A stretch of DNA of 64,000 nucleotides from Bradyrhizobium genosp. L (lineage in GTDB: Bacteria; Pseudomonadota; Alphaproteobacteria; Rhizobiales; Xanthobacteraceae), in assembly GCF_015624485.1 (NCBI RefSeq), contig NZ_CP061378.1, forward strand, positions 4,340,001 through 4,404,000. Reading direction: 5' to 3'. Below the pieces are notes generated by a model. The model was not told the DNA's origin. It was given only the letters and a program-made list of their open reading frames with translations, and did no database searches. The translations under genes were made by a program, and so were the position numbers. Below, piece by piece: positions 34,406 through 43,775 of the stretch (within the stretch, counting starts at the first letter, position 1; every line of letters begins with the position of its first letter).

Positions 34406-35329
34406 CTATTCCTTGGGGAATTCCAGACCCATTTCCCGGTAGCGGTCCGGATCGTCGCCCCAGTTCTCGCGCACCTTGACGAACAGGAACAGATGCACCG
34501 GCACCTCCATGATCTCGGCGATCTCCTTGCGCGCCTGCGCGCCGATCGACTTGATGGTGGCGCCGCCCTTGCCGAGCACGATCTTGCGCTGGCTCTCGCG
34601 CTCGACAAAGATCGTCTGCTCGATCCGGATCGAGCCGTCCTTGCGGTCGGTCCAGCTGTCGGTCTCGACCGTCGACTGGTAGGGCAATTCCTGATGCAGA
34701 TGGCTGTAGATCTTCTCGCGGGTGATCTCGGCCGCCAGATGCCGCATCGGCGCATCCGACATCTGATCCTCGGGATAGAGGAACGGTCCCTCCGGCACCA
34801 GTTTTGCGAGTGTCTGGCGCAAATCGGCGACGCCGTCGCCCGACAGCGCTGAAATCATGAAGGTCTGCTCGAAGCGGATCCGCTCGTTGGCGGCCTGCGC
34901 CAGTGCCAGCAGCTTTTCGCGCTGGACGAGGTCGACCTTGTTGAGCACCAGGATTTTCGGATGCGCGACGGTCTCGAGCTTGCTCAGAATCGCATTGGCT
35001 TCCTCGTCGATGCCCGCCTTGGCGTCGAGCAGCACGCAAACGAGGTCGGCATCGTGGGCGCCGCTCCATGCGGTCGACACCATGGCGCGGTCGAGCCTTC
35101 GCCTCGGTGCGAAAATGCCGGGCGTATCGACCAGGATGATCTGGGCGTTGCCCTCGATCGCGATGCCGCGGATCAGCGCGCGCGTGGTCTGCACCTTGCG
35201 CGAGACGATCGTGACCTTGGAGCCGACCAGCGCGTTGACCAGCGTCGACTTGCCGACATTGGGGGCGCCGATCAGCGCGACGAAGCCGCAGCGCGTTGCG
35301 GTGGGCTCGGCTTTGGCCTCGTCAGTCAT
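34406..35329 (-). CDS. era: GTPase Era
   Basis: Era binds GTP and the 3' end of 16S rRNA and is required for 30S assembly. The 307-residue protein shows the G motifs ALIGAPNVGKSTLVNALVG (G1), VDTPGIFAP (G3) and LNKVDLV (G4), and the C-terminal KH domain VLGKGGATIKSIGAQARKEI. The ATG at 35329 is chosen because it gives MTDEAKAEPT and overlaps rnc by eight bases; the longer start at 35347 is inside rnc. The lepB–rnc–era order is the standard one. Confidence 0.96.
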   Translation of the reverse strand: MTDEAKAEPTATRCGFVALIGAPNVGKSTLVNALVGSKVTIVSRKVQTTRALIRGIAIEGNAQIILVDTPGIFAPRRRLDRAMVSTAWSGAHDADLVCVLLDAKAGIDEEANAILSKLETVAHPKILVLNKVDLVQREKLLALAQAANERIRFEQTFMISALSGDGVADLRQTLAKLVPEGPFLYPEDQMSDAPMRHLAAEITREKIYSHLHQELPYQSTVETDSWTDRKDGSIRIEQTIFVERESQRKIVLGKGGATIKSIGAQARKEIAEIMEVPVHLFLFVKVRENWGDDPDRYREMGLEFPKE

Positions 35330-36143
35330 TGGTGCCGACGCCCTCACGCTCGATCATCACGGATGCCGCAGCCTTCTCGGCCGCGCGCTTGTTGCCGCCG
35401 AGCCCCTCGGCGGAGGCCAGTCCCGGCAGGTCGACGGCGACGCGGAACTGCGGATCGTGGTGCGGGCCGGTGCGCTCGACCTCGCGATAGACCGGCGTCG
35501 GCAATCCTTTGCCCTGCGCCCATTCCTGCAGCACGGTCTTGGGATCGCGCAACGGACGGCGCGGCTTGTTCATCCGTTCGGTCCAGTTGCGCTCGACGAA
35601 CTGGCGCGCGGCCTCATGGCCGCCGTCGAGAAAGATCGCGCCGATCACCGCCTCGCAGATGTCGCCGAGCACGGATTTGCGCAACCGCGCGCCCTCGACC
35701 GCCTTCACCGCGCCGAGCTTGATGTCGTCGACCAGCCCGAGCGATTTGGCGACGTCGGCGCAGCTCTCCTTGCGCACGAGGTCGGCGAGCCGCTTCGACA
35801 GCTCGCCCTCATCGGCCTTCGGAAAGGCCCGGAACAGCATGTCGGAGACGATCAGCCCGAGCACGTGGTCGCCGAGGAATTCAAGCCGCTGGTAGCTGTC
35901 GGCGCGGTTGCGGGTGGCGGGCTTCAGCGCGGAGACGTGGGTGAACGCGGTGGTCAGCAGCGCGGGATCGGCGAACGTATAGCCGATGCGTCCCTCGGTG
36001 CCGGCGATCGCAGCCTTTGCTTCCGCGGCCTTGACGGCCTTGCTGCGTCGCTTTTTCGGCGCAGCCGGGCCTTCGGCCGCGGGCATCTGGCTCGGCTCGC
36101 CGGGAGGGGCAGGATCCTTGATGGCTCGCGTCTCGTCGGTCAT
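35322..36143 (-). CDS. rnc: Ribonuclease III
   Basis: RNase III cuts double-stranded RNA, maturing rRNA and processing structured mRNAs. The 273-residue protein has a long Ala/Lys/Pro-rich N-terminal extension of about 45 residues (rare in the family but usual in rhizobia), then the catalytic domain with RLEFLGDHVLGLIVSDMLF and DICEAVIGAIFLDGGHEAAR, then a double-stranded RNA-binding domain from DPKTVLQEWAQGKGLPTPVY. ATG at 36143 overlaps the lepB stop by four bases. It is between lepB and era. Confidence 0.95.
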   Translation of the reverse strand: MTDETRAIKDPAPPGEPSQMPAAEGPAAPKKRRSKAVKAAEAKAAIAGTEGRIGYTFADPALLTTAFTHVSALKPATRNRADSYQRLEFLGDHVLGLIVSDMLFRAFPKADEGELSKRLADLVRKESCADVAKSLGLVDDIKLGAVKAVEGARLRKSVLGDICEAVIGAIFLDGGHEAARQFVERNWTERMNKPRRPLRDPKTVLQEWAQGKGLPTPVYREVERTGPHHDPQFRVAVDLPGLASAEGLGGNKRAAEKAAASVMIEREGVGTND

Positions 36144-36898
36144 CGCACGATGGAGAATATGCGATTCCACCGCACGGCGGTGGGCCAGCGCCAGAACATC
36201 CAGGCCTGTTCACCCTCGGCGATCGAGAAGAAAATCATCTGGGCCCGGCCGACGATGTTCTCGAACGGCACGTAGCCGACCGCCGACAGCACCCGGCTGT
36301 CGGTCGAATTATCGCGGTTGTCCCCCATCATGAAGAAGTTGCCTTCGGGCACGGTGTAGACGTTGGTGTTGTCGTAAAAGCCGTTGTCGACGCAATCGAG
36401 CGTCTCATAGCTGACGCCGTTCGGCAGCGTCTCCTTCCAGCGCTTGACGCGCGCGGTGGCATCCGAGCCGCACGGGTCCTCCCCGACGAAATCGCTCAGC
36501 CTCTCGCGCTTGACCGGCGTGTCGTTGATGTAGAGCAGCCCCTCCTTCATCTGGATGCGGTCGCCCGGCAGGCCGATCACGCGCTTGATGTAGTCGGTGG
36601 TGTCGTCCTTGGGCAGCCGGAACACGACGATGTCGCCGCGATTCGGGTTGGAGCCGAAGATCCGCCCCGAGAACAACGGCGGCGACAGCGGGATCGAGTA
36701 ATGGCTGTAGCCGTAGGAGTATTTGGAGACGAACAGATAGTCGCCGACCAGTAGCGTCGCCTTCATCGATCCCGAGGGGATGTTGAACGGCTGGAACAGG
36801 AAGGTGCGGATGACGAGCGCGATCAGCAGAGCGTGGATGACGACGCGGATGGTCTCGCCCAAGCCGCTCTCAGATTTGGTCCCGGTGGTCGCGCTCAT
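36140..36898 (-). CDS. lepB: Signal peptidase I
   Basis: LepB removes signal peptides at the outer face of the inner membrane. The 252-residue protein has a single N-terminal anchor (VVIHALLIALVIRTFLFQPF), the serine motif FNIPSGSMKATLLVGDYLFV with Ser44 as nucleophile, the lysine motif TDYIKRVIGLPGDRI, and the GDNRDNSTDSR box D/E signature. Cysteines in GEDPCGSDA and LDCVDNG could make a disulfide. ATG at 36898 is chosen (MSATTGTKSESGLGET). It heads the lepB–rnc–era–recO–parC run. Confidence 0.96.
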   Translation of the reverse strand: MSATTGTKSESGLGETIRVVIHALLIALVIRTFLFQPFNIPSGSMKATLLVGDYLFVSKYSYGYSHYSIPLSPPLFSGRIFGSNPNRGDIVVFRLPKDDTTDYIKRVIGLPGDRIQMKEGLLYINDTPVKRERLSDFVGEDPCGSDATARVKRWKETLPNGVSYETLDCVDNGFYDNTNVYTVPEGNFFMMGDNRDNSTDSRVLSAVGYVPFENIVGRAQMIFFSIAEGEQAWMFWRWPTAVRWNRIFSIVR

Positions 36899-37186
36899 TG
36901 CTTTCCCAATTCCCGTGAGCCAGACGCCCACGCGGTGACAGAACGTTCTCTCCACGCCAAAGCGCACGGACGCTGGCGTGAGGAAAATGGCCTTGATTCT
37001 GATCTTGAGGGCAAATTCCGGCGCAAACCCGAATCCGCGTCTCGCTCGATGTCCTAACCCTGCGGCGTTTTAGACGGTTGTTCGCAGGGGCGCAATCAAT
37101 GGCCGCGTAAAATCTTCGCAATCCATTGAAATAACTCGGATATTTTAGTTTTCTGAAGTTTTCTGGCGATTCTCGCGCCCGCCGGT
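36899..37186. other. Intergenic region between acpS and lepB
   Basis: About 290 bp; a relatively A/T-richer core near 37080-37150 (ATGGCCGCGTAAAATC and ATTGAAATAACTCGGATATT) should hold a promoter for the lepB operon. I see no gene or clear repeat. Confidence 0.5.
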
Positions 37187-37603
37187 CTATTTGGCCGGAA
37201 TGACGGCCGAAATGATGACGAAGGCCTGCGCCAACGGCCAATCATCCGTGATCGACAGGTCGATCCGGGCTTCCATGCCCTCAGGCGTCAATTCCCTGAG
37301 CCGCGCCAGCGCCCCGCCGGTCAATTGCATGGTCGGCCGCCCGCCCGGCAGGTTGACCACACCCATGTCCTTCCACCACACCCCGCGCCGGATACCGGTG
37401 CCGAGCGCCTTGGAGCAGGCCTCCTTGGCCGCAAAACGCTTGGCATAGGTCGCCACCACCATCTTCTCGTTGTTGGCGCGGCGCATCGCCTTGGCGCGCT
37501 CGGCGTCGGTGAAGACGCGCTCCAGGAACCGCTCGCCGTGGCGACCGATCACCTTGGCGACCCGGGTGATGTCGATCAGGTCGGAGCCGATGCCGATGAT
37601 CAT
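37187..37603 (-). CDS. acpS: Holo-[acyl-carrier-protein] synthase
   Basis: AcpS attaches the 4'-phosphopantetheine arm of CoA to acyl-carrier protein. The 138-residue protein starts [20 protein letters not shown], which holds the metal-binding Asp8, and has the second motif [19 protein letters not shown] with the catalytic Glu. Length and motifs are standard. Its start overlaps the pdxJ stop by four bases, showing translational coupling. Confidence 0.96.
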   Translation of the reverse strand: MIIGIGSDLIDITRVAKVIGRHGERFLERVFTDAERAKAMRRANNEKMVVATYAKRFAAKEACSKALGTGIRRGVWWKDMGVVNLPGGRPTMQLTGGALARLRELTPEGMEARIDLSITDDWPLAQAFVIISAVIPAK

Positions 37604-38379
37604 GCGCGGCCCAGGCCTTCAGCCTTGGCGCGACCGCGCTCCATCGCCGCGCGCATCGCACGCACGGTCTCGGCGATGCCGACGAACAGCGCCTCGCCCA
37701 TCATGAAGTAGCCGATATTGAGCTCGCGGATATCCGGCAGCGCGGAGATCACCTCAGCGGTCTCGTAGTCGAGGCCGTGGCCGGCATGAACCTCGAGACC
37801 CGCGGCATGCGCGAGCTTCGTGCCCTCGACAATGCGCGTCCATTCGGCGTCGGCCTTGTCCTTGTGGCTGTCGACCACGGCATCGCACCAGCCGCCGGTG
37901 TGAAGCTCGATCACCGGCGCCTTGAGCTTGGCGGCCATCTCGATCTGCCTGGGATCGGCGGCGATGAACAGCGACACCCTGATGCCGGCATCGCTCAGCT
38001 TCGCGATGAACGGCGCCAGCGCATTGTGCTGGCCGACGACGTCGAGGCCGCCTTCGGTGGTGAGCTCCTGGCGCCGCTCCGGCACCAGGCAGACCGCGTG
38101 CGGCTTGGTCTTGAGCGAGATCCGCAGCATGTCGTCGGTCGCCGCCATCTCGAAATTCAGGGGCTTCGAGATCTCGGCCTTCAGCCGCGCCATGTCCTCG
38201 TCACGGATATGGCGGCGATCCTCGCGCAGATGCGCGGTGATGCCGTCGGCCCCCGCCGCGATCGCGGCCAGCGCCAGCCGCACCGGATCGGGCCGCGCCC
38301 CGCCGCGCGCATTGCGCAGGGTCGCGACATGATCGACATTGACGCCGAGGCGCAGCGGAGCAGCTTTTGGCATTTTCAT
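37600..38379 (-). CDS. pdxJ: Pyridoxine 5'-phosphate synthase
   Basis: PdxJ closes the ring of vitamin B6 by joining 1-deoxyxylulose 5-phosphate with 3-hydroxy-1-aminoacetone phosphate. The 259-residue TIM-barrel protein has [36 protein letters not shown], the [18 protein letters not shown] loop, and [13 protein letters not shown] with [13 protein letters not shown]. The start is ATG at 38379 or 38373; the first is used. It precedes acpS as in many alphaproteobacteria and follows rsh by 48 bp. Confidence 0.96.
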   Translation of the reverse strand: MKMPKAAPLRLGVNVDHVATLRNARGGARPDPVRLALAAIAAGADGITAHLREDRRHIRDEDMARLKAEISKPLNFEMAATDDMLRISLKTKPHAVCLVPERRQELTTEGGLDVVGQHNALAPFIAKLSDAGIRVSLFIAADPRQIEMAAKLKAPVIELHTGGWCDAVVDSHKDKADAEWTRIVEGTKLAHAAGLEVHAGHGLDYETAEVISALPDIRELNIGYFMMGEALFVGIAETVRAMRAAMERGRAKAEGLGRA

Positions 38380-38427
38380 TTCTCTTGAAGACTGAATTGC
38401 CGGCTCAAGCCCGGCAACGACAAAAGT

Positions 38428-40719
38428 TCACCCATTGACGCGCTCGACCCGTGCGACCACGGCCTTGGCGCGCAACTGCGCGATGATAGCGCTGAGATGC
38501 TTGAGGTCATAGACCTCGAGATCGATGGTCAGCTCGGTGAAATCGGGCGACTGGCGCGACATGTGGATGTTGTCGATATTGCCGTCGTGCTCGGCGATCA
38601 CGGTGGCGATCTGCGCAAGGCTGCCGGGCTCGTTGACATTGTGGACCAGGATGCGCGCCGGGAAGCGCTGCGGCATGGTCTCGTCGATGTCCCAGCGCAC
38701 GTCGAGCCAGCGCTCCGGCTCTTCCTCGAAATCCTTCAGCGCCGGCGACTGGATCGGATAGATCGTGATGCCCTCGCCCGGCGTCACGATGCCGACGATG
38801 CGATCGCCGGGCACCGCGCCGCCGTTCGGCGCGAACTTCACTGGCAGGTCGGAATTGATGCCGCGCACCGGGATCACCGAAGCGGCACGCGCCGGGTGCG
38901 GCGTCGCCTGCGTCTTCAGCTTGGCGACGAGCCCCTTCTTGGCGCCATAGCGCACCAGCCGCTCTTCCTTGTAGTCGGGATACATCGCGCGCGCGACGTC
39001 GGAGGCCTTGATCTCGCCGCGCCCGACCGACGCCATCACATCTTCGATCGAGGTGCGCGCCAGCCGCGGCAGCGCGCCCTTCAGCTTGTCGTCGGCATAT
39101 TCGATCTTGGCGCGGGCAAACAGGCGGTCGACGATGCGGCGGCCGAGGCCGGCATATTGGTCGCGCACGGCGTCGCGGGTGGCGCGCCGGATCGCCGCGC
39201 GCGCCTTGCCGGTGACGGCGAGGACCTCCCATGCCGAGGGCGGCGCCGATTGCGCCTTGGAGGTGATGACCTCGACCTCGTCACCGTTCTGCAGCTCGGA
39301 CGACAGCGGCGCGAACTTGCCGTTGATCTTGCAGCCGACTGCGCTGTGGCCGACGGCGGTGTGCACCGCATAGGCGAAGTCGATCACATTGGCCTTGCGC
39401 GGCAGCGCGATCAGCTTGCCCTTCGGCGTGAAGCAGAACACCTGGTCGTGGAACAGCTCGAGCTTGGTGTGCTCGAGAAATTCTTCCGGGTTGGCGCTCT
39501 CCGAGAGGATGCCGATGGTGTGGCGCAGCCAGGCGAAGGCGTTGGATTCGTGCTTCAACCGCTCGTTCGGCGAGCCCATGCCTTCCTTGTAGAACGCGTG
39601 CGCCGCGATGCCGAACTCGGCGATCTGGTTCATCTCCTCGGTGCGGATCTGCAGCTCGACGCGCTGCTTGCCCGGTCCAATCACGGTGGTGTGGATCGAA
39701 CGGTAGTCGTTCTGTTTCGGCGTCGAGATGTAGTCCTTGAAGCGGCCCGGCACCACCGGCCAGGTGGTGTGCACGATGCCCAATGCACGGTAGCATGCAC
39801 CGACATCGTCGAGGACGATGCGGAAGCCGTAGATGTCGGACAGCTGCTCGAAGCCGACCGATTTGCGCTCCATCTTGGTCCAGATCGAAAAAGGCTGCTT
39901 GCGGCGGCCGAACACCCGCGCCGTGATGCCGTTCTTCTGCAAGTTCTTCGAGAGTTGGGTTTCGATCTCGCCGATCAGATTGCGGTTGCGGTCGGCCAGC
40001 GCATCGAGGCGCTGCTTGACCACCGCATAGGCCTCCGGATCGAGCACGAAGAACGAGAGGTCCTCGAGCTCCTCGCGCATTTCCTGCATGCCCATGCGGC
40101 CGGCGAGCGGCGCATAGATGTCGAGCGTCTCGTCGGCGATGCGGCGGCGCGACGCCGGCGGCATGAACTCCATGGTCCGCATGTTGTGCAGGCGGTCGGC
40201 GAGCTTGATCAGGAGCACGCGGACGTCGTCGGCGATCGCCAGCAGCAGCTTGCGTAAATTCTCGGCCTGCTTGGCCTCGCGCGACACCAGCTCCAGCCGC
40301 TTCAGCTTGGTCAGGCCCTCGACCAGCGCGCCGATCTCGTGGCCGAAGACGTTGTCGATCTCGGCCCGCGTCGCCTCGGTATCCTCGATCGTGTCGTGCA
40401 GCAGGGCCGCGACGATCGTGGCGTCGTCGAGCTTGAGGTTGGTGAGGATCGCGGCGACCTCGAGCGGATGCGAGAAATAGGGATCGCCGGACGCGCGCGT
40501 CTGGGTGCCGTGCGCCTTCATCGCGTAGACGTAGGCGCGATTGAGCAGGTCTTCGTTGGTGTCGGGGTTATAGGAGCGCACGCGCTCGACGAGGTCATAT
40601 TGTCGCATCATTCGCGCCCGCGGCCGCGCCGGCTTCTCACCGGTGGACGAGGCCGGTGCCACCGCGACCGTCTCGGTCGCAGCCTGCATCTGGCTGGAGC
40701 TGCGGCGTCGATACGCCAT
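38428..40719 (-). CDS. rsh: Bifunctional (p)ppGpp synthetase/hydrolase (Rel/Spo homologue)
   Basis: RSH makes and degrades the alarmones ppGpp and pppGpp. The 763-residue protein has an HD hydrolase domain with His70, His84 and the His108-Asp109 pair (VAALLHDTIEDT), a synthetase domain with FSIWTKMERKSVGFEQLSDI, and GRFKDYISTPKQNDYRSIHT. The RxKD form of that loop is the hallmark of bifunctional enzymes. TGS (FCFTPKGKLIALPRKANVID) and ACT (ILVHNVNEPGSLAQIATVIA) domains complete it. The first 36 residues are a Ser/Ala/Pro-rich extension, and translation could begin at Met37/38. It lies after rpoZ, as is usual, behind a terminator. Confidence 0.95.
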   Translation of the reverse strand: MAYRRRSSSQMQAATETVAVAPASSTGEKPARPRARMMRQYDLVERVRSYNPDTNEDLLNRAYVYAMKAHGTQTRASGDPYFSHPLEVAAILTNLKLDDATIVAALLHDTIEDTEATRAEIDNVFGHEIGALVEGLTKLKRLELVSREAKQAENLRKLLLAIADDVRVLLIKLADRLHNMRTMEFMPPASRRRIADETLDIYAPLAGRMGMQEMREELEDLSFFVLDPEAYAVVKQRLDALADRNRNLIGEIETQLSKNLQKNGITARVFGRRKQPFSIWTKMERKSVGFEQLSDIYGFRIVLDDVGACYRALGIVHTTWPVVPGRFKDYISTPKQNDYRSIHTTVIGPGKQRVELQIRTEEMNQIAEFGIAAHAFYKEGMGSPNERLKHESNAFAWLRHTIGILSESANPEEFLEHTKLELFHDQVFCFTPKGKLIALPRKANVIDFAYAVHTAVGHSAVGCKINGKFAPLSSELQNGDEVEVITSKAQSAPPSAWEVLAVTGKARAAIRRATRDAVRDQYAGLGRRIVDRLFARAKIEYADDKLKGALPRLARTSIEDVMASVGRGEIKASDVARAMYPDYKEERLVRYGAKKGLVAKLKTQATPHPARAASVIPVRGINSDLPVKFAPNGGAVPGDRIVGIVTPGEGITIYPIQSPALKDFEEEPERWLDVRWDIDETMPQRFPARILVHNVNEPGSLAQIATVIAEHDGNIDNIHMSRQSPDFTELTIDLEVYDLKHLSAIIAQLRAKAVVARVERVNG

Positions 40720-40871
40720 GGACTAGATGCCTCTCACGGGGCCGAACGGCCCTCCCTTTCTCAATCTAGTGTGCTTTCCAATCAAGCAGCACCCCGCGCG
40801 GGAGCCGGAAACGTTCAATTTCCCGCGTCCCCATAGGACGCATCGTAACTGCAAAATTGTCAACAAAAGCA

Positions 40872-40897
40872 AAGGCCCGGAGCGATGTCCGGGCCTT
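40872..40897 (-). terminator. Rho-independent terminator of rpoZ
   Basis: AAGGCCCGGA and TCCGGGCCTT (40872-40881 and 40888-40897) form a perfect 10-bp stem. On the minus strand the flank reads TTTGCTTTTGTT. It lies 40 bp beyond the rpoZ stop. Confidence 0.8.
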
Positions 40898-40937
40898 CTG
40901 GCAAATCTGTCCGAAATGATGAGCTGGGAAGCGAGGC

Positions 40938-41330
40938 TTACTCGTCTTCCTCGGGCTGCTCCTCCGGGGGCGCCAGCCCCTCAAGGCCCTTCAGCAGCTC
41001 TTCCTCGGTCATCCGCTCGGGCGCGACCTCGGTGTCGTCGGCATCGACGCTGGCGCCGGCGGAACCGATCAGCGGCACCGTGTCCGGCTCGGGCTCGTCG
41101 ACCTCGACGAACTTCTGCAGCGAGTGCACCAGTTCCTCGCGCAGATCTTCCGGCGAGATCGTGGAGTCGGCAATCTCCCGCAACGAAACGACCGGATTCT
41201 TGTCGTTGTCGCGATCAACCGTGAGTTGAGAGCCAGACGAGATCATCCGGGCGCGATGTGCTGCGAGCAGGACGAGGTCGAAACGATTATCGACCTTATC
41301 AATGCAATCTTCGACGGTGACGCGAGCCAT
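40938..41330 (-). CDS. rpoZ: RNA polymerase omega subunit
   Basis: Omega helps assemble the RNA polymerase core and carries a ppGpp site. The 130-residue protein starts [20 protein letters not shown] and continues [20 protein letters not shown] and [20 protein letters not shown]. The tail after residue 80 is an acidic Glu/Asp/Pro-rich extension ([20 protein letters not shown]), longer than in enterobacteria but usual in rhizobia. It is directly upstream of rsh in orientation, with a terminator between them. Confidence 0.96.
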   Translation of the reverse strand: MARVTVEDCIDKVDNRFDLVLLAAHRARMISSGSQLTVDRDNDKNPVVSLREIADSTISPEDLREELVHSLQKFVEVDEPEPDTVPLIGSAGASVDADDTEVAPERMTEEELLKGLEGLAPPEEQPEEDE

Positions 41331-41689
41331 CTCGAGGCGCTCCGTGGTAAAAGGGACCGAACATGTTGGTTATGAGGGTTAGTTATAGGGCTGGCACCCG
41401 TTTCGCAAGGCAAAATTTGTGATTTGCCTTCCGAACAGGCTCTGATAACCCGGTGCGCCGGGGCCAGAATGGCCGGAGCGTCTGGCTATACTGGCCTGGT
41501 TGCCGCGTCAGACAAGTAAATCTCTCATTGCAATGTCAAAAGTCTAGGCTTTTTGCCCTCGCCTCACCATAATTGCGTTGGTGACTGTCGTGGGGAAGAT
41601 TCACCGAACTTTAGACAGCAACGCAGAAAATTGCGCGCGGTCGGTTGCCGCTGCGCTAAGAACACTAACAACCACGCGAGAACCCTTTG
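41331..41689. other. Divergent promoter region between rpoZ and the NYN gene
   Basis: About 360 bp without a supported gene. A TATAAC hexamer on the minus strand near 41380 is a possible -10 for rpoZ. The section 41500-41650 is moderately A/T-rich and probably contains the promoter of the NYN gene. No repeat elements. Confidence 0.5.
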
Positions 41690-42334
41690 ATGTCGTCACC
41701 TGTTTCCAACAAGATCGCGCTCTTCATCGACGGAGCCAATCTTTACGCAACCGCAAAGACGCTGGGCTTCGACATCGACTACAAGCGCCTTCTCAAGGAA
41801 TTCCAGGGCCGCGGCACGCTGCTGCGCGCGTTCTACTACACGGCGATCATCGAGGATCAGGAGTACTCGTCGATCCGTCCGCTGATCGACTGGCTCGACT
41901 ACAACGGCTACACCGTCGTCACCAAGGCCACCAAGGAATTCATCGACGCCAGCGGCCGCCGCAAGGTGAAGGGCAACATGGATATCGAGCTTGCCGTCGA
42001 TGCCATGGAACTGGCTGAGCATATCGACCAGATGATCCTGTTCTCCGGCGACGGTGACTTCCGCTCGCTGGTGGAAGCCGTGCAGCGCCGCGGCGTCCGC
42101 GTCACCGTGATCTCCACCATCGCCAGCCAGCCGCCGATGATCGCCGACGAACTGCGCCGCCAGGCCGATGTCTTCACCGACCTCGTCGAGCTGCAATCCA
42201 AGCTCGGCCGCGATCCTTCCGAGCGTCCGGCGCCGCGCGAGCCGCGTGAACCGCGGCACCACTCGCCGCAATTCCTGCAGCGCGCGCCCACCACCGTGGC
42301 GTCCCGGGCCGCCGATGACGATTTCGACGAGTAA
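41690..42334 (+). CDS. NYN-domain (LabA/DUF88) putative RNase
   Basis: The 214-residue protein has the PIN-like NYN fold: NKIALFIDGANLYATAKTLG contains the first acidic residue, KGNMDIELAVDAMELAEHID the middle acidic pair, and MILFSGDGDFRSLVEAVQRR the last motif. These Asp residues form a divalent-metal site typical of single-strand ribonucleases. The C-terminal 45 residues are Pro/Arg-rich and disordered-looking (ERPAPREPREPRHHSPQF). ATG at 41690 (MSSPVSNKIALF) is the start. The last 20 bases overlap the UDG gene in another frame. Confidence 0.88.
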   Translation: MSSPVSNKIALFIDGANLYATAKTLGFDIDYKRLLKEFQGRGTLLRAFYYTAIIEDQEYSSIRPLIDWLDYNGYTVVTKATKEFIDASGRRKVKGNMDIELAVDAMELAEHIDQMILFSGDGDFRSLVEAVQRRGVRVTVISTIASQPPMIADELRRQADVFTDLVELQSKLGRDPSERPAPREPREPRHHSPQFLQRAPTTVASRAADDDFDE

Positions 42335-42974
42335 TCTCGTCACCGCCGCCACCCGTCCCGACAGCAACTGTCAGCTCTGTCCAAGGCTGGCCGAGTTTCG
42401 TGCGCAGACCCGCGCGCGCCAGCCGGACTGGTTCAACGCGCCGGTGGAGTCGTTCGGCGATCCGAACGCGCGGCTGCTGATCGTCGGCCTTGCGCCTGGC
42501 ATGCAAGGCGCCAACCGCACCGGCCGTCCCTTCACCGGCGATTACGCCGGTGATTTGCTGTATGCGACGTTGCTCGAATATGGCTTCGCCAGCGGCGTCT
42601 ATCAGGCACGGCCGGACGACGGCCTCAAGCTGGTCGACAGCCGGATCAGCAATGCGGTGCGCTGCGTGCCGCCGCAGAACAAGCCGCTGCCGGCCGAGAT
42701 CAACACCTGCCGGCAGTTTCTCAGTGCAACGATCGCCGCAATGCCGAAGGTACGCGCGATCGTGCTGCTCGGTCGCATCGCCCACGAATCAACATTGAAG
42801 GCATTGGGGCATCGCCTGGCTGCCGCGCCCTTTAAGCACGGTGCCGTGCATAGCGTCGACAAATACAGGCTCTACGACAGCTATCACTGCTCGCGCTACA
42901 ACACGAATACGGGCGTGCTGACGACCGACATGTTCCGCGCGGTGTTCGCGCATGTACGGAAGGATCTCGGTTAG
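42315..42974 (+). CDS. Uracil-DNA glycosylase, family 5-like (Fe-S)
   Basis: This enzyme removes uracil (and related lesions) from DNA. The 219-residue protein has the active-site segment IVGLAPGMQGANRTGRPFTG and FAGxx-like partner YHCSRYNTNTGVLT near the C-terminus. Four cysteines (Cys19, Cys22, Cys117, Cys132) are spaced as in the [4Fe-4S]-binding UDG family 4/5; the GLAPGMQGANRTGRPF form fits family 5 (UdgB). The start at 42315 overlaps the upstream NYN gene by 20 bp, so the two are probably translated together. Confidence 0.88.
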   Translation: MTISTSNLVTAATRPDSNCQLCPRLAEFRAQTRARQPDWFNAPVESFGDPNARLLIVGLAPGMQGANRTGRPFTGDYAGDLLYATLLEYGFASGVYQARPDDGLKLVDSRISNAVRCVPPQNKPLPAEINTCRQFLSATIAAMPKVRAIVLLGRIAHESTLKALGHRLAAAPFKHGAVHSVDKYRLYDSYHCSRYNTNTGVLTTDMFRAVFAHVRKDLG

Positions 42975-42977
42975 TGT

Positions 42978-43066
42978 CGTAGGGTGGGCAAAGGAGCGTA
43001 AGCGACGTGCCCACCCTCCGCATTGTGCTCGTGATGGTGGGCACGCTTCGCTTTGCCCACCCTACG
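42978..43066. repeat. Palindromic repeat, 'CGTAGGGTGGGCAAAG' family, copy 2
   Basis: CGTAGGGTGGGCAAAGGAGC and GCTTTGCCCACCCTACG are the outer arms. It is the copy at 12243-12331 read on the other strand, about 30 kb away. Confidence 0.87.
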
Positions 43067-43080
43067 ACCTACCACGCCCG

Positions 43081-43656
43081 CTATCTTTGGTTGTCCCTCA
43101 GCCACGCCAGGACATCGCCTGCGTTCCGGTCGGGCGGGAACACCGGATAGAACACATGCGTGATGCGCCCGTCGTCGATGATCAGCGCGAGCCGCTTGAT
43201 CAGCGTCAGCCCCGCGACCGACATCGTCGGCAGCTGCAACGCCTGCGTCAGCTGAAGCTCCTCGTCCGACAGCACCGGGAACGGCAGATGCAGCCGTGAG
43301 GCCATCTCGGTCTGGTATGCATTGCTCTGGGTCGACAGGCCGAACACGTTGGCCGCACCCGCCCCCTTCAGCTCGGCGAACAGGTCGCGGAACGCGCAGG
43401 TCTGCGGCGTGCAGCCGCGTGCGCCGGGGATCATGTCCCAGTCCTCGACCAGCCCGATCTTGCCGGGCTCGCCGGTTCGGGGATAGCCGAACACCACCGT
43501 GCGCCCTGCCAGCGCCGACAGCATCACCGAGGTGTCGTTGGTGGCGCGCAGGCTGACCGGCGGGAGCGGCAGACCGGCCAGATGCGCTGCGGCGCCATCG
43601 TCTTGCGGCGCCGGGATCTTGCTCCAGTCGACGTCAGTCAGGCTCGATTGAGTCAT
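43081..43656 (-). CDS. Peroxiredoxin (AhpC/TSA family, BCP-like)
   Basis: A thiol peroxidase that reduces hydroperoxides. The 191-residue protein has a thioredoxin fold; the peroxidatic site reads MIPGARGCTPQTCAFRDL with Cys82 as peroxidatic and Cys87 as likely resolving cysteine, five residues apart as in BCP/PrxQ enzymes. The region between the first strand (VVFGYPRTGEP) and the active site is longer than usual. The first 30 residues (MTQSSLTDVDWSKIPAPQDD) are atypical. It lies between two palindromic repeats with no operon partner. Confidence 0.85.
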   Translation of the reverse strand: MTQSSLTDVDWSKIPAPQDDGAAAHLAGLPLPPVSLRATNDTSVMLSALAGRTVVFGYPRTGEPGKIGLVEDWDMIPGARGCTPQTCAFRDLFAELKGAGAANVFGLSTQSNAYQTEMASRLHLPFPVLSDEELQLTQALQLPTMSVAGLTLIKRLALIIDDGRITHVFYPVFPPDRNAGDVLAWLRDNQR

Positions 43657-43671
43657 GTCGTGCTCCGGTGC

Positions 43672-43758
43672 CGTAGGATGGGTGGAGCGAAGCGATACCC
43701 ATCGGATCTTGCGCGTGCGGCCAGATGATGGGTATCGTTTCGCTCAACCCATCCTACG
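43672..43758. repeat. Palindromic repeat, 'CGTAGGATGGGTGGAGCG' family
   Basis: CGTAGGATGGGTGGAGCGAA and CGCTCAACCCATCCTACG are outer arms; the inner pair is CGATACCCATC and GATGGGTATCG. It lies between the peroxiredoxin gene and smpB. Confidence 0.85.
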
Positions 43759-43775
43759 ATCTCCCCTGTTCGCGG

